From positions 1-26,814 of IMG/VR virus record IMGVR_UViG_3300032516_002100: 26,814 nt of DNA; one strand, written 5' to 3'. Positions 14,861 through 22,658 of the stretch are shown here, in pieces; the first letter of the stretch is position 1; the number at the start of each line of letters is the position of its first letter. The DNA comes from a virus. The notes under the pieces are model-generated. The model worked only from the letters and a program-made list of their open reading frames with translations, ran no database searches and was not told the origin of the DNA. Both the position numbers and the translations under genes were made by a program.

Positions 14861-15307
14861 ATGAGCGAGCGTATCCGTGGCCTCGAAGTAACCATCCGGC
14901 TCTCGATCGAGGGTGAGCTTCAGGGTGGCACCCTGATCAAGTTCTCCGACTTCTCGATCACGCCGCGCGCCGAGGTGACCGAGAGCGACTTCCTGGGCGA
15001 GGACGAGTCGGATATCGACTTCCGCCACGACGGATTCGACTTCTCGGGCACCGCGCACGAGCTTGACGCCACTGCGCGCGCGTTCCTGGCGCTGCTCGTG
15101 TTCAACCACGAGAACCACATCGCGCCGCCGAACGTGACCATGACGGTCATCTTCGGCTACCGCGACGGGCGGCCGGTCAGCGAGACGTACTACGGCGCGA
15201 AGATGAAGGTCGACGAGACGAGCTTCGGGTCGCGCAAGGACTACGTGACCACGAAGATCTCGGGCAAGTGCAAGAAGTACAGCGCGGCGACGGCGCTGAC
15301 GGCGTAG
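14861..15307 (+). CDS. Tail tube protein
   Basis: 148 residues, immediately after the sheath gene, as in nearly all contractile-tail phages. It is strand rich with alternating polar and hydrophobic residues (LEVTIRLSIEGELQGGTLIK, then NVTMTVIFGYRDGRPVSETY), and an internal helix (THE segment HELDATARAFLALLVFN). Tube proteins stack as hexameric rings inside the sheath to form the DNA channel. AAGGAG lies about 9 bases before the ATG. Role from order, length and strand pattern. Confidence 0.85.
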   Translation: MSERIRGLEVTIRLSIEGELQGGTLIKFSDFSITPRAEVTESDFLGEDESDIDFRHDGFDFSGTAHELDATARAFLALLVFNHENHIAPPNVTMTVIFGYRDGRPVSETYYGAKMKVDETSFGSRKDYVTTKISGKCKKYSAATALTA

Positions 15308-15316
15308 CACCACACC

Positions 15317-15329
15317 GGGTCAACGACCC
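15317..15329 (+). other. Small hairpin between tube and chaperone genes
   Basis: GGGTC, AAC, GACCC gives a 5-bp stem with a 3-base loop 10 bases after the tail tube stop. No T-run follows. It may be a weak mRNA structure separating the abundant tube message from the chaperone gene, or chance. Confidence 0.22.
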
Positions 15330-15368
15330 ACTCGGCGCACAGGCCGGGGCACAGGAGGATACGACATC

Positions 15369-15809
15369 ATGAGCGAGAACCCCACCATCGGAGATCGCGC
15401 CAGGCGCGAACCACAGTGCAAGCTGTTCACGCTGCCCAAGGGGTGCGACGTGGCGAAGGTCGCGGTGCGCGAGCTGCTCGTCAAGGACGACCTCGACGTG
15501 GCCGAGCGCACCGAGCGCCTCATCCCGCAGGCGCTTCGCACCAGCGTCTACGCGCAGCACCAGCTCAGGCGGCGCGAGCAGGTGCGCCAGGCCATCGTCG
15601 CCATCGTGCGCGACGGCGACAGCGGTGTCGAGATGGTCGACCTGGGCAACGGCTTCGTCGAGTTCGACGAGTGGACGAACACCACCTACGACGCCGTCTT
15701 CGCCTGCTTCATCGAGATGAACGGGACCACCAGCGAGGATTTTCTCAAGGGCGCGGTGGTCGTGAGCGGGCCAGAGCTGGCGGCCATGCGAGCGCCGTCG
15801 CCGAGGTAG
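15369..15809 (+). CDS. Tail assembly chaperone (gpG/gpE-like)
   Basis: 146 residues, between the tail tube and the tape measure, with AGGAGG about 9 bases upstream. Proteins here coat the tape measure protein and recruit tube subunits. Typical features are a small acidic alpha/beta domain (CKLFTLPKGCDVAKVAVREL, VEMVDLGNGFVEFDEW) and a C-terminal part ending soon after TSEDFLKGAVVVSGPELAAM. The -1 frame is open from within this gene to 16030 and reads like protein past its stop. This suggests that a fraction of ribosomes shift -1 to give a fusion of about 220 residues. No canonical slippery heptamer was found; the nearest candidate is TTTTC at 15740-15744. Confidence 0.8.
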   Translation: MSENPTIGDRARREPQCKLFTLPKGCDVAKVAVRELLVKDDLDVAERTERLIPQALRTSVYAQHQLRRREQVRQAIVAIVRDGDSGVEMVDLGNGFVEFDEWTNTTYDAVFACFIEMNGTTSEDFLKGAVVVSGPELAAMRAPSPR

Positions 15810-15859
15810 GACCGGAGCACCCTGGGCGGTCGCTCTACCGCCAAGTGGTCTGGGAGATC

Positions 15860-16030
15860 ATGGAGGACTTCACCTGGGTCGGGTGGCACAGCGGTGGGAT
15901 GACTTACGACACCTACCTGAACCTGACCCACTGGGCACGCACCGCGCTGCACAGGTCAATTGCAGCGCTGATCGAGAGAGCGAACGAGCGGGGCGACGGC
16001 GGCGGGCGTCCTGGGGACGATAGGAGGTAG
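15860..16030 (+). CDS. Tail assembly chaperone extension (gpT/gpE'-like), likely via -1 frameshift
   Basis: The frame is -1 relative to the preceding chaperone gene and continues upstream without a stop, so I give the first ATG (15860, 56 residues) as a conservative start. Upstream residues in this frame (EHPGRSLYRQVVWEIMEDFT) also look like protein. GGGAG lies only 3 bases before the ATG, too close for good independent initiation; a GTG at 15845 has no site either. The body is helical with Trp and Tyr (WVGWHSGGMTYDTYLNLTHW, then IAALIERANERG). Both facts favour expression as a fused frameshift product, as in lambda G-T and P2 E-E'. It ends 8 bases before the tape measure start. Confidence 0.6.
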   Translation: MEDFTWVGWHSGGMTYDTYLNLTHWARTALHRSIAALIERANERGDGGGRPGDDRR

Positions 16031-16038
16031 CTGGAGCG

Positions 16039-17913
16039 ATGGGCGCAGAGACTCAGACCTACGACGTCCAGTTGCGCTACCTCTACCGCGAGGCTGGAGC
16101 CAAGGCCGGCATCCAGGGCCTCACGCGCGACCTCAACCAGGCGGCAACGGCCAACGACGGCCTGAAGCGCATGGTCATGGGGTTGGGCGCAGTCGTCGCG
16201 ACGGCGTTCGGCGCGCGCGCCGCCAAACACGCCTTCATCGACTTCAACGCCGAGATGGAGCAGATGAAGATCTCGCTCACGGCGATCACGCAAGCCAACC
16301 TCGACGAGACGTTTGAAGCGGCGCACGGGCAGATGGAGGTCCTGATCAAGGACTTCACGCAGTTCGCGAAGCTGTCGCCGCTCACCACGAAAGAGGTCGT
16401 CGACTTCGCGCAGAACGTCGAGGCCGGCGTGTTCGGTGCGAACGGGTCGCTGGAGGACTTCCGCATCATCGCCGAGCAGGGCTCGCTCGCCGCCAAGATG
16501 CTGGGCGCTGACGCCGGCTACGCGGGTGTCGAGATCCAGGAGATGCTCCAGGGCAGCGTCCGCAAGAACATGCGGTTCGCCCGCAACCTGATGGGCTTCG
16601 CCGGGGAGCGCGACACCGAGGCGTTCAACGCCAAGCCCGATCTGGAGCGCCTCAAGATCGTCGAGAAGGCGCTGACGTCGCCCGCGATGAAGAAGGCGGG
16701 CCTGGAGTTCAGCAACAGCTTCAACGGCGTCACCAGCACCATGAAGGACAACATCCAGCTCGCGCTCGGCCAGATCGGCCTGCCGCTGTTCAAGGCCATC
16801 ACCGCCGAAGTGCAGTCCTGGAACAAGTGGATGGAGAAGAACCCCGAGCTGATCAGCTCGTGGTCGAAGGACTTCTCGAAGGCGCTGCTCGACGGCTTTG
16901 GCGTGGTCAAGTCGATCATGAAGTTCGTGGTCGACAACCGCGACCTCCTGCTCACCATCGCCAAGGCCGTCCTGATGGTGAAGGGCGTCAACATGCTGGC
17001 CGGTGGCCTGGCAGGTCTTGCCGGCGCCAGCGGCGGCGGCATCAGCGGGTTCACTAAGAACCTCACCGGAGCCGGTGTCGCGGCCGAGGGCTTCAGCGGC
17101 GCGCTCTCCAAGGGCATCGGGATCCTCCAGGGACTCGGCGTGGTGTACGCGGGTGCGACCCTGGTGGCGGGAATGGTCGACGACGCGCAGAACCGCGACA
17201 TGGCGCGCAGCTTCAAGACCGCCGGGCTGGGCGAGCAGTCGTCGCGCTTCCTGGCGGGCTTCTCGCCGCTCAACGGTGGCGCAGGTGGGGCCGGCGCTGA
17301 GTCGCTGCTCGACCGCGCACGCCGCGAGGGCTTCATGGGCAAGAACGGCCAGATCAACACCGGCAAGATCGCCGACGCCTTCGGTGCGAGCTACAAGGTC
17401 GGCGGCACGCTGGCGGGGCAGTATGCCGACAGCTTGCACAGCGACTACCAGCTGGGCACGGCCGAGCAGCAGGCGGGCATCTTCGAGCTGGCGCTGATCA
17501 AGGCGCTCGACTACCAGGAGCAGAAGCGGCGCAACGGCGGGGCCAGCACGATCTCGCCCGAGGAACTCCAGGGCATGAGCGAGTCGCTGGGTTGGGCGTT
17601 CGCGGGCGCGGTGCCGATCTGGACCGACGCGCTGGCCAAGCACGACGGCAACCTGTTCAACGGCATCATCGGGTTCGGTGCCGAGATGCTGAACCGCAAG
17701 ATCGCGCTCGATGCCACGGCGGCCGACGACGAGGCGCGCCGGAAGAAGGCCGAGGAAAAGGCCAAGACCGGCAAGGGCAACACCAACATTACGATCAAGA
17801 AGATCGAGGTCCAGACCAACGACCCCGACCAGTTCGTGTTCGACCTGAGCGAGTACGCGCGGCGCGCGCGCAAGTACCCCGGCAGCGCGAGCGGCCAGAT
17901 GGGCGAGGGCTAG
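16039..17913 (+). CDS. Tape measure protein
   Basis: 624 residues, right after the chaperone pair, with AGGAGGT about 10 bases upstream. Features: a helical, charged N-terminus (REAGAKAGIQGLTRDLNQAA), a phage-tail-tape-type region (about 70-260, including TKEVVDFAQNVEAGVFGANG), and hydrophobic Gly/Ala-rich segments near 305-345 (LTIAKAVLMVKGVNMLAGGL) able to cross a membrane during DNA entry. The C-terminus is Lys/Glu rich. The length sets tail length. At roughly 0.15 nm per residue (general knowledge) this would be a tail of about 90 nm, which is inference. Confidence 0.9.
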   Translation: MGAETQTYDVQLRYLYREAGAKAGIQGLTRDLNQAATANDGLKRMVMGLGAVVATAFGARAAKHAFIDFNAEMEQMKISLTAITQANLDETFEAAHGQMEVLIKDFTQFAKLSPLTTKEVVDFAQNVEAGVFGANGSLEDFRIIAEQGSLAAKMLGADAGYAGVEIQEMLQGSVRKNMRFARNLMGFAGERDTEAFNAKPDLERLKIVEKALTSPAMKKAGLEFSNSFNGVTSTMKDNIQLALGQIGLPLFKAITAEVQSWNKWMEKNPELISSWSKDFSKALLDGFGVVKSIMKFVVDNRDLLLTIAKAVLMVKGVNMLAGGLAGLAGASGGGISGFTKNLTGAGVAAEGFSGALSKGIGILQGLGVVYAGATLVAGMVDDAQNRDMARSFKTAGLGEQSSRFLAGFSPLNGGAGGAGAESLLDRARREGFMGKNGQINTGKIADAFGASYKVGGTLAGQYADSLHSDYQLGTAEQQAGIFELALIKALDYQEQKRRNGGASTISPEELQGMSESLGWAFAGAVPIWTDALAKHDGNLFNGIIGFGAEMLNRKIALDATAADDEARRKKAEEKAKTGKGNTNITIKKIEVQTNDPDQFVFDLSEYARRARKYPGSASGQMGEG

Positions 17914-17916
17914 GCG

Positions 17917-19023
17917 ATGGCGAACGGGGTGTTCGTGATCCAGGAGCTTCCTGGCACCAGCGGGCGCGGCGCGCCGTTCAGCGGCGGCGTCGAGGAGGGT
18001 GCGCGCTTCGACTGGACCGCCGACACGACCCCGGTCGACGCAGCGACCGGCGGCGCGCGTGCTTGCCCCAATGCACCATGGTCCATTGGCGGCGAGCTGC
18101 GCACAGTGAAGACGTGGTATCCGGGGGCCAAGCGACCAAGCGAGCAGGTGCTCGGGCCGTCCCTGGACGACCAGACCTTCGAGGGCAAGCTCGACGACCG
18201 TTACAACTTTTCCGGCTTCGCGGTGGCGACCAAGCGCCGCTTCGAGGAGATGGTCGCGCGCGGCAACATGGTGCGCGTGAGCTACCAGACCGAGGCGTGG
18301 GAGGGAATCATCACCAAGTGGTCCTTTCCCTACCGGCGCAGCTGGCAGATCGAGTACAGCTTCACGCTGAGCCCGCACGGCAAGCCCGAGCACCAGCGGC
18401 TCGACCGCAGCCCCAAGACCGTGCGGACGCCCACGCAGGTCGTTGGCCAGGTCAGCACCACGGTCGACGACACGCTCGCAGCGCATAAGCTCGCGCCCAC
18501 GGCCGCGATGTCGGGGGCCGTGGTTGACGAGGCTGGAACACAGCTGGCGCGCTTGGCGGTGAGCAAGGACGTGCTGGGCGGGCTTCTGGACAAGGTGTTC
18601 GGTAAGGCAGGGCTGGGGCGGGTCACGGGCGACTTCGGCCGTTTGGCGGCGCAGGTGCGCGACTTGCGCAACATCTCGTTTGAACTGCTACAGAGCCTTG
18701 CCGAGCTGCGATCCGACGTCGAGGTGGTGACGCGCACCGCCATGTCGGTGCTAAACTTCGAGGCGTGGTCGCGCTCGTTGCGCTTCCAGTCCCGGATCCT
18801 GATGGGCCAGTCGACCAAGGCCGCTGCCGAGCTTGCCGAGCGCGACGAGCCCAGCGCCGAGCGCATCTACCAGCCCAAGGCCGGCGAGAGCGGCTACGCC
18901 ATCAGCCAGAAATTCTACGGCACGCCGCACGCTTGGAACGTGATCGCCGATCGCAACCGGCTGCGCTACTCCACCATGCTGGGAAGCGAGACGCTGATCA
19001 TCCCGCAGCGCGGTGAGTCGTGA
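17917..19023 (+). CDS. Baseplate/tail protein with C-terminal LysM-like domain
   Basis: 368 residues, ATG 3 bases after the tape measure stop. The N-terminal 160 residues are strand rich with a central KRRFEEMVARGNMVRVSYQT and SWQIEYSFTLSPHGKP. The middle (about 180-310) is helical. The last 50 residues (YQPKAGESGYAISQKFYGTP, HAWNVIADRNRL, then SETLIIPQRGES) match a LysM-like peptidoglycan-binding fold, as in XkdP/gp53-type baseplate proteins. The protein probably connects the tail tube to the hub and may touch the cell wall or the tube tip. The stop overlaps the next gene's GTG (GTGA). Confidence 0.78.
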   Translation: MANGVFVIQELPGTSGRGAPFSGGVEEGARFDWTADTTPVDAATGGARACPNAPWSIGGELRTVKTWYPGAKRPSEQVLGPSLDDQTFEGKLDDRYNFSGFAVATKRRFEEMVARGNMVRVSYQTEAWEGIITKWSFPYRRSWQIEYSFTLSPHGKPEHQRLDRSPKTVRTPTQVVGQVSTTVDDTLAAHKLAPTAAMSGAVVDEAGTQLARLAVSKDVLGGLLDKVFGKAGLGRVTGDFGRLAAQVRDLRNISFELLQSLAELRSDVEVVTRTAMSVLNFEAWSRSLRFQSRILMGQSTKAAAELAERDEPSAERIYQPKAGESGYAISQKFYGTPHAWNVIADRNRLRYSTMLGSETLIIPQRGES

Positions 19024-20489
19024 GCGGGGTCTGGTACCCCAACGCTCGCGCCGTGCTTCAAGTGGTGTTCGACGGCTACGGTGGAACGGGCGACGACAGC
19101 GAGCCGGTCGAGATCCCGATCATCCCCAAGAGCTTCACGGTCCACAAGAACAGCTACAAGCAGGCCGACAGCTTCGAGATCACCTTCGACGGCAACGACC
19201 TCCCCATGGACCCCGATCTGGTGCGCTCGGGGGCCATCGAGATCTACCTCTACCAGACACAGGGGCTGCGCAGCGACCAGCTCGTACCCAGCCGGCAGAA
19301 CGCGGGTGACGACGCCATCGCGTTCGCCGAGCAGAACCTGCTCCTGGCGGGGCTGTGGGACGAGGACAGCATGACGCTCGACTCGTCGGGCAAGTGGGTC
19401 ACGATCACCGGCCAGGACTACACCGCGCACCTGGCGGCGATGCAGTGGCCACCGACCGAGGGCGGGCGCGCGCGCAGGATCCCAGTGGGCCGGCGCATCG
19501 ACCTCATCCTGGGCGAGATCCTCGCTGAGGCCGACCCCGACAAGCACCTGCGCCTCGTGGTCAAGGGCCTGTCCGACGGTGAACTGCCAGTGGTGGGTGC
19601 ATCCGAGGTGAGCGGCAACGGTCGCGGCATCCCCGTCGAGCAGGACACGAAGTATTGGGACGTGATGTACAAGCTGGCCATCCGGCACGGCCTGATCATC
19701 TTCGTGGACGGCTACGACGTGATCCTCACGCGCCCGCAAAACCTCGACGCCGCCGACACGAGCAAGGTGCTGGAGTTCGCGTGGGGCGAGAACGTCGAGT
19801 CGTTGCAGCTGTCGCGCAGCCTGGGCAAGGAGCAGGTGCCCACCATCGTCGTCCACGGGTACGACCCCACCACGCACCGCACTATCGTGGTCGAGTACCC
19901 CAAGGGCAAGCGCGAGATCACCGCCAAGACCGTCAAGGGCGACGTGAAGAAGACGACGACGGTGCAGAAGTTCAAGGCCAAGAAGCCGCCGAGCCACCGC
20001 GCCCACCGGCACGGGACCAAGACCACCACCGTGCGCAAGACCGACGAGTTCGAGATCATCGCGATCTACGGCATCACAGACCCCGTGGTCCTGCTCGCCG
20101 CTGCCGAGAACATGTATCACCTGCGTGGGCGCGCCGAGCGCAAGGTGGTGCTAAAGACGCAGGACCTGAAGGACTTGCGCGACGCCAACCTGCTCGCCAC
20201 GCGCGCGGGCAGCGCGGTCATGCTGGCCTTCAGCGACTACAATCGCGAGCTACTGTCGAACCCCGAGGTCCCGGTCGGTTCCAAGGTGGCGCACCTTCTG
20301 TCACGCGGCTACAACGAGCGCGTCGCCAGCGTGTTCGCGCAGCGCTTCGCCGTGCTGGAGGGGCTGCGCCGGCCGCTGCGCGTGCGTGAGATCACCTACG
20401 ACTACGACGCCGAAGACGGCCTCTCCTTGGAGATGGAGCTGGTCGACTTCATCGTGGTCAACGGGCTGCGCAACGAGGCCGGGGCATGA
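19020..20489 (+). CDS. Baseplate hub protein (P2 gpD / Mu gp44-like)
   Basis: 489 residues, GTG start in a GTGA overlap. The N-terminal part is strand rich with IPIIPKSFTVHKNSYKQADS and FEITFDGNDLP (about 30-62), and GKWVTITGQDYTAHLA at about 122-137, typical of gpD/gp44/gp27-type hub proteins. A Lys/Thr/His-rich insert (about 297-345, KKTTTVQKFKAKKPPSHRAH) is probably a loop or disordered region. The trimeric hub holds the spike at the end of the tube. Position between the LysM protein and the spike gene supports this. The TGA overlaps the next ATG (ATGA). Confidence 0.82.
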   Translation: MSGVWYPNARAVLQVVFDGYGGTGDDSEPVEIPIIPKSFTVHKNSYKQADSFEITFDGNDLPMDPDLVRSGAIEIYLYQTQGLRSDQLVPSRQNAGDDAIAFAEQNLLLAGLWDEDSMTLDSSGKWVTITGQDYTAHLAAMQWPPTEGGRARRIPVGRRIDLILGEILAEADPDKHLRLVVKGLSDGELPVVGASEVSGNGRGIPVEQDTKYWDVMYKLAIRHGLIIFVDGYDVILTRPQNLDAADTSKVLEFAWGENVESLQLSRSLGKEQVPTIVVHGYDPTTHRTIVVEYPKGKREITAKTVKGDVKKTTTVQKFKAKKPPSHRAHRHGTKTTTVRKTDEFEIIAIYGITDPVVLLAAAENMYHLRGRAERKVVLKTQDLKDLRDANLLATRAGSAVMLAFSDYNRELLSNPEVPVGSKVAHLLSRGYNERVASVFAQRFAVLEGLRRPLRVREITYDYDAEDGLSLEMELVDFIVVNGLRNEAGA

Positions 20490-21079
20490 GGATCGGCAAG
20501 CCGATGCGGCGCGGGCGCAAGGGCGCGCGCATGCCCGATCTGAGCGACCTGCGCGCCGTGCTCAAGGATGCGCGGTGCTGGTGCGTGCTGGCACGCGTCG
20601 ACACCCACGAGGGGCAGACGGTCCACTACACCATCGGCGTGGGCAAGGACGGGCGCAAGGAGGTGCTAGTGGACGTTGTGACCACCCCTGGCGACATCGA
20701 GCTGCGCGCGCGCCTGGCCGGCGATGGCGGGGTGTGGCGCATTCCGGCTATGGGGACCGAGGTCTACGTGGACATCCCGGCCGGGCAGATCGACTTCGCG
20801 CCCGCCATCGTGGGCATCAAGCCGGCGGCCCCTGACGGCCTCGCCGTGGGCACAGCGGTGATCGCGCTGGAGGCGGGCGGGCAGCTGCTCATCCACGACG
20901 GTACCGCAAGCCAGGCGCTCCCGCTGGCGACTAAGGCCGACTTGCAAACCCTGTATGACGCCTTCACCGGAGCCACCATCGTCGCCAACGACGGCGGAGC
21001 CAGCTTGCAGGCCACCACGCAGGCGGCGCTCGACAGCTCCGGCTTCCCCGTGGGAACCTCCGTCTTGAGGGCCAAGTGA
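20486..21079 (+). CDS. Baseplate spike protein (gpV/gp45-like)
   Basis: 197 residues. ATG at 20486 overlaps the hub stop. A second in-frame ATG (MPDLSDL, 15 codons later) could also be the start. After a basic leader, the domain with YTIGVGKDGRKEVLVDVVTT, GVWRIPAMGTEVYVDIPAGQ and APAIVGIK is an OB-fold-like segment as in gpV/gp45 spikes. A C-terminal strand region follows (GQLLIHDGTASQALPLATKA). No terminal metal-binding His-x-His spike tip is visible. Spikes trimerise and puncture the outer membrane. Role from order and OB-like pattern. Confidence 0.75.
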   Translation: MRIGKPMRRGRKGARMPDLSDLRAVLKDARCWCVLARVDTHEGQTVHYTIGVGKDGRKEVLVDVVTTPGDIELRARLAGDGGVWRIPAMGTEVYVDIPAGQIDFAPAIVGIKPAAPDGLAVGTAVIALEAGGQLLIHDGTASQALPLATKADLQTLYDAFTGATIVANDGGASLQATTQAALDSSGFPVGTSVLRAK

Positions 21080-21080
21080 C

Positions 21081-21548
21081 ATGACCACCTACGCATGGCA
21101 GACCGAAGGCGGGTCGGCGATCTCAGCCGGCAACCACGCCACAGCCTTGCGCAGCCTGTTCGGGGTCGACATCTGGCTCGACGTGCGCCAGGGCAACGCT
21201 GCCGACCGCGAGGTCACGCCGGCCGGTGACTGGAAGCTCGCCGATGGCGAGGAAGTGGTGCGTCAGTCGCTACTGCGCCGCCTGGTGACGAACCCGGGGG
21301 ACTGGAAGACGAAGCCCGCCTACGGCGTGGGCGCGCGCGAGTTCCTGAAGCGCAAGAACACCCGTGCCAACGCCGACGAGTTGATCAACAGGATTCGCTC
21401 GCAGTTCGTGCTCGACAGCCGCGTCGAGGACGTGCTGGCGGTGACGGTGGACCACAGCGAAGACACGCTGCGCATCGCCGTCTCGGTGAGGCTGCGCGGT
21501 CGAACCCTACGCGATCGGCCCATGGCCGTCGTTCTACAGGTGAGGTAG
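21081..21548 (+). CDS. Baseplate wedge protein, gpW/gp25-like
   Basis: 155 residues, starting 1 base after the spike stop. The core DGEEVVRQSLLRRLVTNPGD (about 56-75) followed by WKTKPAYGVGAREFLKRKN (about 76-94) is the hallmark of the GPW/gp25 family, which joins wedge to sheath. The rest is a helical and strand C-terminus (ADELINRIRSQFVLDSRVED, then LRIAVSVRLRGRTL). Despite the family's historic name it carries no evidence of lysozyme activity. It precedes the gpJ-like gene, as in P2. Confidence 0.88.
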   Translation: MTTYAWQTEGGSAISAGNHATALRSLFGVDIWLDVRQGNAADREVTPAGDWKLADGEEVVRQSLLRRLVTNPGDWKTKPAYGVGAREFLKRKNTRANADELINRIRSQFVLDSRVEDVLAVTVDHSEDTLRIAVSVRLRGRTLRDRPMAVVLQVR

Positions 21549-21551
21549 CAG

Positions 21552-22658
21552 ATGGCGACCGCCCCGAGTTTCCAGGATCTCGTCGACCAGGGAGAAGTCG
21601 AGATCACCACGGCCCGCCCCGATCTGACGCTCAACGATGGGGATGTCGTCGAAGCCGACCTGCACGCCGCCGCCGCCATGTCCGACGCGGTCATCAGGTA
21701 CGCGTCGCTGACCTTCCGCGAGACGTTCATCGACGGAGCCGAGGGCGAGGCGCTGACCACGCTGGTCAACGACCACCTCAACGTCCAGCGCAAGGAGGCG
21801 TCGGCCGCGCGCGTCACCATGGCGTTCACGCGCACCAGCGGCGGCTCTGGCGGCACGATCGACGCCAGCAGCGTGGTGGGTACCGCGTTCGACTCGACCG
21901 GCAAGCAGATCCGCTATACCACCGACGCCGACTACATCGTGGCGGCGGCTGCAAACGGGCCGTTCGACATCCCCTGCACCGCCGAGGTCGTCGGGGTCGA
22001 GGGCAACGCCGACGCCGCGACCATCACCCACGTGATCACCACGCTGTTTGACAGCACCTTCACCGTCACCAACGCCGCACGTGCGGCCGGTGGCAACGAC
22101 GAGGAAACCGACGAGGAGCTGCGCCAGCGCGCCAAGGCGTTCTACTCCACCCTGCGCCGTGGGACCGCCGCCGCGCTGGAGTACGGTGCGCTCCAGGTCG
22201 CCAGCGTGCGCGTGGCCACGGTGTCAGAGAACACCACCACCGGCATCGTGACTGTGCTGGTGGGTGACGGTGACGGCAACAGCACCGTGGAGATGATCGA
22301 GGAAGTCGAGACGGAGCTGGAGAACTGGCGTGCCGCCGGAGTCGTCGTGACCGTCACCGGGGCCTCGCAGAGCACGGTGGACGCCGTGATCACGCTCACC
22401 AGCGTGCGCGCCGGGTTCGACATCACCGAGGCGGCACCCATCATCGTTGACAGCGTGATCGCGCGCGGGAAGAAGCAGCACCCGGGGCAGACGCTCACGC
22501 TCGACACCATCATCGCGGCGGTGATCGCGCCGTTCTCCGACGACATCTTCGGCATGACCATCGTGCTGACGGTCGATGGCACACCGCAGACCACGCCAGC
22601 CGACGTCGTGCCGGCGTCGACCAAGACCATTCGCTTCGGCACGGTGGCGGTGTCGTAA
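21552..22658 (+). CDS. Baseplate wedge protein, gpJ-like
   Basis: 368 residues, ATG 3 bases after the previous stop. The Baseplate_J pattern is clear: a strand region with RVTMAFTRTSGGSGGTIDAS and GTAFDSTGKQIRYTTDADYI, AEVVGVEGNADA near 137-148, then the signature NDEETDEELRQRAKAFYSTL (about 181-200) and RRGTAAALEYGALQVASVRV. The wedge forms the ring that opens on contraction. The stop overlaps the next ATG (TAATG). Confidence 0.92.
   Translation: MATAPSFQDLVDQGEVEITTARPDLTLNDGDVVEADLHAAAAMSDAVIRYASLTFRETFIDGAEGEALTTLVNDHLNVQRKEASAARVTMAFTRTSGGSGGTIDASSVVGTAFDSTGKQIRYTTDADYIVAAAANGPFDIPCTAEVVGVEGNADAATITHVITTLFDSTFTVTNAARAAGGNDEETDEELRQRAKAFYSTLRRGTAAALEYGALQVASVRVATVSENTTTGIVTVLVGDGDGNSTVEMIEEVETELENWRAAGVVVTVTGASQSTVDAVITLTSVRAGFDITEAAPIIVDSVIARGKKQHPGQTLTLDTIIAAVIAPFSDDIFGMTIVLTVDGTPQTTPADVVPASTKTIRFGTVAVS

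Noticed and set aside
13253-15313. 686-codon open frame on the - strand
   Set aside because: Antisense shadow of the tail sheath and tube genes; no family features and no sensible ribosome binding site.
15913-18486. 857-codon open frame on the - strand
   Set aside because: Antisense shadow of the tape measure gene and its neighbours; composition is low complexity and crosses several real gene boundaries.
21081-21548. Reading the gp25-like protein as a lysozyme
   Set aside because: The family is a baseplate wedge component; no catalytic Glu/Asp arrangement of a lysozyme is visible.
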